Positions 42,340 through 49,803 of a DNA stretch of 64,000 nt are shown piece after piece. Made by a program: the position numbers and the translations under genes. Origin of the DNA: Competibacter_A sp037045685 (lineage in GTDB: Bacteria; Pseudomonadota; Gammaproteobacteria; Competibacterales; Competibacteraceae); NCBI GenBank assembly GCA_037045685.1, contig JBAOII010000035.1, forward strand, positions 186,001 to 250,000, read 5' to 3'. Position 1 is the stretch's first letter, and the number at the start of each line of letters is the position of its first letter. The notes below the pieces were generated by a model, which was given only the letters and a program-made list of their open reading frames with translations, was not told the origin of the DNA and did not search any database.

Positions 42340-43367
42340 TATTTTTTCCGCTTCGTTTTCGCCGAACCGCCGCTCAGAGTTAGGTTTTCGCTCAGCCGCC
42401 CGTCGCCTTGGCGCCCCGGCGCCCTGTTCCCGCTGGCTTGTTGGCCGGGCTCGTCCCGAACGCGCGCGCAGCGAAAGCCAATGAGGTCGCTACGGTAACC
42501 GGGGCGTCGTCCGACGCGGCACGATGCGCGCACATAGCGCGCATTACCGTCCCAAGCCCCACCGCGCACGACACGCCTGACGCTGATGTCGCGCTCTTCC
42601 CACGCCGAGCCGTCGGTCGGAGCGCCTTGGTAGCCGTCGTGCCAATGATCTTGCGTCCAATCCAAGACGTTTCCCAGCATATCGTATAACCCCCAAGGGT
42701 TGGCCCGCTTGAGTTTGACTGAATGCGTTCCCACTCGCGTGTGTGGGTATTGCTTCTCCGGCCAACCCGAACTGTCGAAGCCATTGGTTAGATCGAAATC
42801 GACCCCGCTATTTCCTCCATACCAAGCAATCGGGTCCAGTGCTGGAGCATTATATTTGCCCAAAATTCTTAGATCGCCCGTGTAAATCGCCGTTTCGGCA
42901 CCCGCCCGACACGCGTACTCCCATTGCGCTTCGCTAGGCAGCACCAAGTTGAGATTTGGGATCTGTTTATTGATCTTACGCAGGAAGATTTGCGCGTCGT
43001 CCCAGCTTATTCGCTCGACCGGCCGGGTCGGACTCTGGAATCGGCTCGGGTTCTTCTCCATCACCGCTTCCCACAACGCTTGCGTGCAGGGCGTGTCGAA
43101 CAACCAGTAGCCTTCGGTCAGCGTGACCTGATGGCGGGGACCTTCATTGTCGAAACGGCCCGGCTCCTCCTCCGGCGACCCCATCCAGAACCGCCCCGGC
43201 GGAATCCAGCGCAGGCGCTGGATGACCGGCTCGCCTCGGCCCGGATCGACGGCGATCTCGCACCACAACCCGAAGCGATCACGGCCGATGGCGCTGGCCC
43301 ACTCCGGTTTCGTGAGGCGGCGAAACGTCAGGCGCTCGCGGTCGGTGTGGATGAGAAAAGCGGGCAC
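42339..43367 (-). CDS. FGE-sulfatase-fold protein 2
   Basis: An FGE-like paralogue of variable protein 1: QRLRWIPPGRFWMGSPEEEP, HQVTLTEGYWLFDTPCTQA, PVERISWDDAQIFLRKI, LPSEAQWEYACRAGAETA and NPWGLYDMLGNVLDWTQD. It ends with a variable-repeat-like segment (VVRGGAWDGNARYVRASCR, GFRCAR) and a Lys/Gly-rich tail. The start is uncertain: GTG 43367 is proposed, but the frame stays open upstream into variable repeat 3, so a fusion with the previous gene is possible. Its 3' segment differs from the template also at non-adenine sites. Confidence 0.82.
   Translation of the reverse strand: MPAFLIHTDRERLTFRRLTKPEWASAIGRDRFGLWCEIAVDPGRGEPVIQRLRWIPPGRFWMGSPEEEPGRFDNEGPRHQVTLTEGYWLFDTPCTQALWEAVMEKNPSRFQSPTRPVERISWDDAQIFLRKINKQIPNLNLVLPSEAQWEYACRAGAETAIYTGDLRILGKYNAPALDPIAWYGGNSGVDFDLTNGFDSSGWPEKQYPHTRVGTHSVKLKRANPWGLYDMLGNVLDWTQDHWHDGYQGAPTDGSAWEERDISVRRVVRGGAWDGNARYVRASCRVGRRPGYRSDLIGFRCARVRDEPGQQASGNRAPGRQGDGRLSENLTLSGGSAKTKRKK
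42457..42570 (-). repeat. Diverged VR-like segment (VR2)
   Basis: Aligns with the template and with VR1 over the same codons, but substitutions occur at C, G and T as well as A, and the constant tail (CGCTGCGCGCGCGTTCGG) is changed. It is therefore not a recent product of this template. A GGCGCC/GGCGCC inverted repeat lies about 35 nt after it instead of the 8-bp hairpin. Confidence 0.7.
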
Positions 43368-43462
43368 CTGGGGCAGCGCGCAGCGGACCTGGGGACGGGC
43401 ACGGCGTCGAGACGCAGCAGGGTGGGTTCCGCGCCGGTCGCTCCGCCGGGCTGGCCCTGCTC

Positions 43463-43487
43463 GGGCCGGCGCTCCGCCTGCCGGCCC
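43463..43487 (-). other. DGR hairpin downstream of VR3
   Basis: Perfect 8-bp stem GGGCCGGC/GCCGGCCC with a 9-nt loop, starting about 54 nt past variable repeat 3. Compared with the hairpin after VR1 the stem has two compensatory base-pair changes and a nearly identical loop, evidence that the structure, not the sequence, is kept. Confidence 0.7.
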
Positions 43488-43519
43488 CTCGCCGGTCCCG
43501 CCGGCTCCGCTCCCTCCGG

Positions 43520-46008
43520 ACCTGCCTGGGCTCGCGACCCGAACTCGGGCACAGCGAAAGCCGATGAGCCGTCGAGGCGGTTGCCGGGGAGGTACGCGGT
43601 CGCGGAACGCCGCCCGCACGCCGCGCGCGCCGGCGCTCCAAGACCCGCCGCGCAGGACGCGGTCCGCGCCGGCGTCGCTGCTCTATCCAAGCCGAGCCGT
43701 CGGCCGGGGCGTCTCGGTAGTTGTCGTGCCAAGTCGTCTTGCGCACCACTCCCAGACGTTACCGTGCATCTCGTGCAGGCCCCACGGGTTCGGCGGCAGG
43801 CTCGCCACCGGCACGGTCTGTTGCCGATAGAGGCCCTTTTTGCCGCCCGCGTAGGGGCCGTTGCCGTCGTAGTTGACCTGCTCGGGCGTGATGTTGGCGC
43901 CGAAGCTGAAGGGCGTGATGGTGCCGGCACGGCAGGCGTATTCCCACTGGGCTTCGGACGGGAGAGATAGATCGAGTCCCGGCAGGCGTTCGTTGAGCCG
44001 CTTGAGAAACGTCTGGCAGTCGTTCCAACTGACATTTTCCACCGGACGACGGTCGGCGCCTTTGAAGCTGGCTCGGGTTCTCGCCCGTCACCGCCTCCCA
44101 CAGCGCCTGGGTGCAGGCGGTGTCGAACAGCCAGAAACCTTGTTTGATCGTCACGGAATGTTGGGGGCCTTCAGCATCCCAACGCTCCGGCTCGTCCTCC
44201 GGCGAGCCCATCAAAAAAGTGCCGGGTTCGATCCAGCGCATCCGCTGGGTGACTTTGTAACCTTGTTTGTTCTTGATGCTGAAAGTGACCCAGTGGCCGC
44301 GCTCGTCCGTGCCCCAGTCATCGGCCCAGGGCGGCGGTTGGCCGGAACGCCAGAAGGCGTTAGGGTCGGGGTCGGCAGGGAGCGGATCGAGCCGAATCAA
44401 GCCGTTGCGGCTGGTGCAATCCGCGAGATAACTCCCGCTCGGAGGCGTTTCCGGGGCGACAAAGTCCAGCATTTCGCCCTGCTGCCTGACGGCGAGACGG
44501 CGTACCGGTTGATCGAGCCGGCGGATCAAATCCGGGCGAAAATCGGCGGGGAACCGATAGTCCGGGTCCTGCTCGTGCAGGGCGTAGCTCAGGCGCTTGA
44601 GATCGTCGCCGACCCGCTCGTCTCCCCACAGCCGTTCGGCGCGGCGCTCGACCCGGCCGAACCACTCCAGATCGCTGCCGCTCGCGGCCGCGCCACCGTC
44701 GCCGCAACTTTTCGCGAAGTCGGCAAAGTAGTCGCGGGCGCAGTGTAAATCCTGGGCGACCTCGGCGGTGGCCTGGGCGGCGGGCGGCAGGTTCAGCAAT
44801 TCCTCGAACCAGATTTCCTCCGGCAGATACCCGCGCCAGGCGCGCAGCAGCACGGCGAAGCGGGCCTGGAGTTCGGGTTCGAGCCGGGACGCGAACTCGG
44901 CGCGCAATGGCTTGGCCCGCTCCGGGTTTAGGGTGGCGCCGGCGGCGGACCGGCCGATGAGGTCCGGGTGCTGCCACACGTCGGCCTCGGTGCCGGCGTC
45001 GGCCTGGTCCGGCGGCAGCAACAAACGCGCGGCGCGCAGCAGGCCGGGCTCGATGCGCACCGCCGGGGACACCAGCCGCAGCAGGCGCTCGGCGCGCAGT
45101 TCGAGGGTATCCGCCGGATCGCGCGGGCGCGGGCGCTCCCACGGGATCAACCGCCACACGTCGGCCAGCCGGGCCGGACACCGCTCCAGCGGGCCGGGAA
45201 TCAGCGCCACCGGAACGCGGCCGGCGGCGCGCAGGTCGCGGCCGAAGCGCAGCCAGCGCTCGCAAAGCTCCGCTCGGGCGCCGGACAGGCAACCGAGATC
45301 GCCCAGGACCAGCACGATGCTTCCCGGCCCCCCTTCGCCCGAACGCGAGGCGGACAAGTCGTCGCGAAACACGCTCCGATCCAGGGCGTGGGCCGGCAAC
45401 AGGCGTTGCAGAGCCTCGCGGACCAGGTATTGGTCCAGGCGATACGGAATCAGTCGGGCGCTGCGATCCTCGATGACGTGCAGGGCCGGTCCCCAGCGGC
45501 GGCGGCGCTCGCGCGGCAGTTCGGCGAGAAAAAGGGCTTGGCCGAGAAGGCGCACCGTCAGTTCCAGATCGACCGCCCGGCCCGGTTGCGGCAAGCAGAG
45601 CGGGCGGCGCAGCTTCGGCTCCAGCTCGCGCCAGCCGGCCAGCGGCGGAATCGTCGGCGGGTTTTTGGGTCGCAGGCTCCAACCCCCGTAAGGCGTTGTC
45701 GGGAGCCGGGGAGCCGGTTCGCCCTCGTCGAGCGGCTCGTATCGCGTCGGCTGCCAGAAAAGCGTTTCGGCGAGCGGGTGGGCGACGATCTCCGCCGGGG
45801 ACGGTTCCGGCCGGTCGCGCTTGCCCCGATCCGGTTCCGGCTCCTTCTCCGGTTTTTTCTCGGGCGCCCGCCACTCGAAGCCGGCAAACTCGGCCACCGC
45901 CAGGGCCAGGGCCGCGTTTCCGCCGGCCAGGGCCGCCGCCAGATCCGCGCGTCCGCAAGCGCCCCTCGGTTTAGTCGGCGTCTTGTTCCGGGACTCGCTG
46001 GAAGGCAT
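43520..46008 (-). CDS. DGR variable protein 3: vWA-like region plus C-terminal FGE domain (frameshifted)
   Basis: A large protein (about 800 residues) following moxR. The first 550 residues have no clear family; a Rossmann-like stretch (WGPALHVIEDRSARLIPYR, then SIVLVLGDLGCLSG and VPVALIPGP) resembles a degenerate von Willebrand A domain with DxS of the metal site. The C-terminal FGE domain (QRMRWIEPGTFLMGSPEDEP) shifts frame near 44060 (to VENVSWNDCQTFLKRLNERL), near 43740 and near 43685, then ends in VR3. Each shift is one or two bases. The ATG at 46008 overlaps moxR by 38 bp. The stop is uncertain, since no stop follows VR3 in frame. Confidence 0.78.
43541..43662 (-). repeat. DGR variable repeat VR3
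   Basis: Matches the template at 40669-40790. In the core, 15 substitutions are seen and all are at template adenines (AAC to AGC, GAC to GCC, TAC to TTC, AAC to GGC, and so on). It shares the odd template base after CCAC/CCGC with the TR, and has two further bases (GA at 43566-43567 on the plus strand) just before the constant ATCGGC tail, so the frame is restored relative to VR1. Confidence 0.92.
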
Positions 46009-47029
46009 CGGGATGTTTCTTCAAGACGAACTCGGCGACCTTTTCCATCAGGGCTTCCTGGGCCTTGGCGGTGCGCTCGCGGGCGATGACGGCGCGCACC
46101 AGGTCCAGGTACTCGGCCTGGCCGGGCAGCGGCAGCCAGTGGTTCTCGCGGGCGGTCTCGCGGTCCGCGATCAACAGATCGGCGGCGCGCTGGAGCACAT
46201 CCTCGGAGACAGGGCGGCCGGGGCGGTCGAAGTGGGCGTGGCCGCGCGCGATCAGGCGCTTCGTCAACAGAGTCGGGTCCGACGGCAGACGCAGGTGCAG
46301 GACCAGACAGCGGCGCACGAAAGCGTCCGGCAAGGCGCGTTCCTCGTTGGTGGTGATGACCACCAGCGGGGCGATGCCGGTCGCCTTCACCGGCTCGGCG
46401 CAGCCCTGGGGATGGAAACTGCCGGCGCCGAGGGCTTCCAGCAAGCCGTTGGGCACGTCCGCCTCGGCCTTGTCGATTTCGTCGATCAACACCAGGCAGC
46501 CGTTGGCGGGGTCGCCGCCGTCGGGCTGGGGCGGCGCCGCGATGCCGATGTTCTTCGCCCGGTCCAGGGCGTCGTTCCAGTCGAACGCCCACCAGAGCGC
46601 GCGAGGGTGCAGAAAGCGCGAAATGGCGAGGCGGTCGCGGACATCGGGTGGCTTGGCTTTATCCGCTTTTCCCGCCGGTGGCGGCGTTGGGTTCGGCGGT
46701 TCAGGATCGGGCACCCGGCCCAGCGCGCCCAACAATTGGGCTTCGGCCAGACGGGCCACGGCGTCGAAATGCCAGAGCAGGTCGCGGGATTCGGTGCGCG
46801 CATCGACCGTGTGCGGGACGAAGGCGCGACCCAGCCCCTTGGCGGCGGCGCGGGCAAGCTGGGATTTGCCGATGCCCGGCTCGCCGCGCACCAGCAAGGG
46901 CCGGTGGGCGGCGAGGGCCGCGTTGACCGCGCGGATTTGCCGCGCCTCGAACTGGTGGACGGCTTCCGGCATATCGCCGGTGGCGGCGAGTTCGACGATG
47001 GCGTCGTCGGCGATGTCCAGGAATTTCAC
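45971..47029 (-). CDS. MoxR-type AAA+ ATPase
   Basis: A 352-residue AAA+ ATPase likely to remodel partners in the conflict operon. Walker A VRGEPGIGKSQLARAAA (about 48-64), Walker B CLVLIDEIDKAEADVPNGL (about 178-196), sensor 1 VVITTNEERALPDAFVRRC with arginine finger, and a lid domain follow. A Pro-rich insert (PPNPTPPPAG, about 111-120) lies before Walker B. The start overlaps the stop of the upstream protease gene (ATGA), and its stop is overlapped by the vWA-like/FGE gene. MoxR proteins commonly act with vWA-domain partners, consistent with the next gene. Confidence 0.9.
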   Translation of the reverse strand: MKFLDIADDAIVELAATGDMPEAVHQFEARQIRAVNAALAAHRPLLVRGEPGIGKSQLARAAAKGLGRAFVPHTVDARTESRDLLWHFDAVARLAEAQLLGALGRVPDPEPPNPTPPPAGKADKAKPPDVRDRLAISRFLHPRALWWAFDWNDALDRAKNIGIAAPPQPDGGDPANGCLVLIDEIDKAEADVPNGLLEALGAGSFHPQGCAEPVKATGIAPLVVITTNEERALPDAFVRRCLVLHLRLPSDPTLLTKRLIARGHAHFDRPGRPVSEDVLQRAADLLIADRETARENHWLPLPGQAEYLDLVRAVIARERTAKAQEALMEKVAEFVLKKHPDAFQRVPEQDAD

Positions 47030-48597
47030 CGGTTGGCCTCCGAGTCTTCATAGAGCAGATCGCGCAGCTTGCCGTAGCGTTCCCACTCGACGTTCAAGGG
47101 TTCGGCACCGGCCAAACGCAGGAAGGCGATAGGCGGGAAAGCCTGCTTCAACTCGGCGAGGATGTCTTCTCGCTTCCGCTGCGCCTCGGGATTCTCTGGC
47201 ATCCACGCGATGAAATAGTAGGTCAAGCCGCCATCCTGGACTCCGGCTTCCTGGCGGAGTTGCGCGGCGACGGTATCCAGCAGTTCCTTCTCGGCAATGC
47301 CCGCACCGGGGGATCGCAGGTCGCTCGGAATAAAGCGTTCCTTCAGATAATCCTGGAAAGCACCCTTAAAGCGGTCCAGGTCGGTGTCGAACGTCTCCAG
47401 TAAATGGGCGCGCCAATCCCGCACGAACTGCTTGCCGTCGGCGTCGCGCCCGGACTCCGGCGGTTCCGGCAAACAGGCTTCGCCTTCCGGAAACACTAGC
47501 CGGGTTGCGGGTGACCGCAACCGCGCCACGCGACGATCCGCTCCGGCCATGATGATCTCCGCCAGGGTTTTCAGCTTCGTCGGCAATGCCAGGATGCGCA
47601 CAGACGCATCCCCTTTGCATCGGCGCACCTCGGAAACGGCGGCGGCTTCATGGATGGCTGGCAGGATGGTCAGTATCAAGTTCGCCGCCACCCGCGCGCC
47701 CGCTCGATCCTTCTCGGTGCGTCGCTTCTCCTGGATCGAGAGCCCCAGTTCAAATAGTCGTTCCAAAGGTGGCGTCTCGTTGAGCAACGCCTCGATGACT
47801 TGCCCTCGGCACTTCAGGATATCACCACTCGACGACCCCAGGTTCAGGGCCGAGGCCAAATCGCGGGTGGCCTTTTCGCTACCTTCCAACAGGCGATGCA
47901 GCATCTTTCGGGCGCTTTCCAGGCGCTCGCGTTGCTCGTCTATCCCCAGCTCTTTCCTGAAACCTTCGTCTTGGAGCAGTTTCCAGATGGGGGTCGCGTA
48001 CAGCTTCTTGGCGTTGAATTTCCGGGGAACGCTCTGCACTACCCCGAGGATCTTATCGCTGACGAATACCGGCATACCGGAAACCCCCTTCCAGTCTTCG
48101 TCTTTTCTCGGCTGCGCATCTTCGGTCAGTTCGAAATAGGATTCTTGATCGGCCTTGGAGCGGATCAGACCCCCAAAACTGCTGGGTTTGCAGACATCGT
48201 CGTACTTGGTTGCTCGCGGGAAACCTTCGCTGATCCAACGCATGTCATCGTGTGGCTTCTCGCTGGAGACGATGCCCCAACCCACTGCATCGCGCGGCCG
48301 TTGGGAGCAGCGGATCAGGGCTGCGTCCAGATCGCCCTGACTTTTCCACACGATGTCCCCCTCTGGGATTTCGATCCAGTCCAAATCGGTCGTATTGGAG
48401 TAATACCAGCATATCTTCACCCGATGGCGCACATCCCGGGAGTACGGTCGGTCCGGGTCAAGGACATGGCGCGCGGTCAGGATCAGGTCTTTCCCAACTG
48501 GAAAACCCGTGGCTAACTCGCCGAGTTCACCGCCGAAGTCTTTGCCTGACTTATCCGTTGTCGGTACGAAAATCGCCACCAGGAGCGACTTTTTCAC
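47026..48597 (-). CDS. Trypsin-like serine protease with large C-terminal region
   Basis: A 523-residue protein. Residues 1-200 are a chymotrypsin-fold protease: His44 in ILTARHVLD, Asp91 in GDLDAALIRC and Ser173 in GVSGMPVF give a full catalytic triad. No signal peptide is evident, so it should act in the cytoplasm, as a regulated effector. Residues 200-523 are helical then alpha/beta (LTYYFIAWMPENPEAQ) and are not recognised; a role as the adaptor that links protease to MoxR is inferred from context. The gene lies between trypco2 and moxR, with ATGA overlap to the latter. Confidence 0.85.
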   Translation of the reverse strand: MKKSLLVAIFVPTTDKSGKDFGGELGELATGFPVGKDLILTARHVLDPDRPYSRDVRHRVKICWYYSNTTDLDWIEIPEGDIVWKSQGDLDAALIRCSQRPRDAVGWGIVSSEKPHDDMRWISEGFPRATKYDDVCKPSSFGGLIRSKADQESYFELTEDAQPRKDEDWKGVSGMPVFVSDKILGVVQSVPRKFNAKKLYATPIWKLLQDEGFRKELGIDEQRERLESARKMLHRLLEGSEKATRDLASALNLGSSSGDILKCRGQVIEALLNETPPLERLFELGLSIQEKRRTEKDRAGARVAANLILTILPAIHEAAAVSEVRRCKGDASVRILALPTKLKTLAEIIMAGADRRVARLRSPATRLVFPEGEACLPEPPESGRDADGKQFVRDWRAHLLETFDTDLDRFKGAFQDYLKERFIPSDLRSPGAGIAEKELLDTVAAQLRQEAGVQDGGLTYYFIAWMPENPEAQRKREDILAELKQAFPPIAFLRLAGAEPLNVEWERYGKLRDLLYEDSEANR

Positions 48598-48612
48598 GCA
48601 CAGCCCTCATCC

Positions 48613-48936
48613 TCAAGGCGAGTCAAGCTTCTTCCGCTTAGGCAGCTTGCTCGTATTGGAAACTTTGACCGGCTCCTCATTAGGTCCCACCACCGGCTTC
48701 AGCTTCAGCTTGAGCTTCTGGGTATTGGCCCGCGAGGCGTTCACCTCGGCCTCGGCGTTGTAGACCCAGAATTTGACACCGCCACCGCCCTTGCCGCCCT
48801 TGGTGGTGACGACCTGCAACTCGATCTCGATATCCTCGACTTGGAATTTTAGCTCCGATCCCTCGCTCTTGCCCCGAGCTTTCAGCAATTCTTCGCGCAG
48901 TTGGCCGATCATTTCCGACAGTTCGATGTTTTCCAT
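48613..48936 (-). CDS. Trypco2 (trypsin-co-occurring) domain protein
   Basis: A 107-residue protein matching the Trypco2 pattern: an N-terminal helix (IELSEMIGQLREELLKA), then strands (ELKFQVEDIEIELQVVTTK, GGGGVKFWVYNAEAEV) and a basic tail (KLPKRKKLDSP). The domain is named for its association with trypsin-like proteases in bacterial conflict operons, and here it sits 15 bp upstream of such a protease. It is the first gene of the operon and may act as sensor or adaptor. Confidence 0.88.
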   Translation of the reverse strand: MENIELSEMIGQLREELLKARGKSEGSELKFQVEDIEIELQVVTTKGGKGGGGVKFWVYNAEAEVNASRANTQKLKLKLKPVVGPNEEPVKVSNTSKLPKRKKLDSP

Positions 48937-49134
48937 GACGTGACTCCAGTTGAACGATGATAGTGTGAATAGCCAATAGATTAGCGCAGGACGGGGCGCG
49001 ACGCCGATTTGGCGCGTATCGGCTTGCCGCCGCTCGCGGCACGCGGACCGGAAGATTTCCCGGGTTTGTATTCGGGCGCGCGAGTTGAAAGCCCGCGAGC
49101 GGTCGCCCGGCGGGGCTGGGCTCCAGCAAAAGCA

Positions 49135-49803
49135 TCAAGCAAGCGGCGGCGAAGCCGACGCCGAAGTGTTGCCGTCGCAGGATTGCGCTCGCACCGGCGC
49201 CTCCCACGTCTCGCAGCGCCTCGGCGCCATGCCCCATCCGCCGCCACCCTTCAATCCCCGCCCGCACGAGTGCCAGCTATAGGGATCGCTCGCGGTCGCC
49301 GGCTTGGCGTGCCGGCAGTCGCGGCAGCGGACGGCATCGCCGACGGCCGGGCCGGCGACGGTCGAGCCGGAACACCGATTCGCGCCGGTGGGTGGGCGGT
49401 CGGGCGACGACGGCTCGCGGTCGGCGGGCGGCGCGTGCCCGCTGGCGTAGCGTCGGCCTAGCCGGTTCACCATGCGCCCGTCGCGGTAAAGCACTTCACC
49501 GACCGCCAGCAGGCGGCCATCCGCCCAATCGGCCGACGTGCCCTCTCGCCAGCCCAATCCAGCCGGACCAGCGGCCAGCAAGGCACGGTGCAAGACTTCG
49601 GCATCGCGCAGCAGTTCGACCAGGGCGGTCTTGTGAGCGCGAAGATGGGCGCGCTGCGGGTCGGACAGGCGACTTGCCGGCGCCACCACCAGCCCGTCGC
49701 CCTCAACCGTCAACGAGAATCCGGCCGAAACCATCCGACGCCATTCCAGAACCGTCGCCAGCGGATCGGGCGCGGTCGTTTCCAGTTTCGCGGCGGCGAT
49801 CAC
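49135..49803 (-). CDS. TubC-docking-like mobile-element protein with Zn-ribbon
   Basis: A 222-residue protein of the island core. An N-terminal segment (LEWRRMVSAGFSLTVEGDGL, RLSDPQRAHLRAHKTALVEL) resembles the TubC N-terminal docking domain found in many prophage proteins; a C-terminal part has four or more cysteines (CRDCRH, HSCGRG, CETW) likely to bind zinc. ATG at 49803 overlaps the primase stop (ATGA), so it is cotranscribed with replication. Function unknown. Confidence 0.75.
   Translation of the reverse strand: MIAAAKLETTAPDPLATVLEWRRMVSAGFSLTVEGDGLVVAPASRLSDPQRAHLRAHKTALVELLRDAEVLHRALLAAGPAGLGWREGTSADWADGRLLAVGEVLYRDGRMVNRLGRRYASGHAPPADREPSSPDRPPTGANRCSGSTVAGPAVGDAVRCRDCRHAKPATASDPYSWHSCGRGLKGGGGWGMAPRRCETWEAPVRAQSCDGNTSASASPPLA

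Noticed and set aside
43328..43540. A separate gene between VR3 and FGE protein 2
   Set aside because: Frames here are extensions of the flanking genes in different registers; no start, motif or consistent codon usage.
49009..49461. Plus-strand frame opposite the TubC-like gene
   Set aside because: Arg/Ala-rich shadow; the minus-strand gene has a start coupled to the primase and a cysteine motif.
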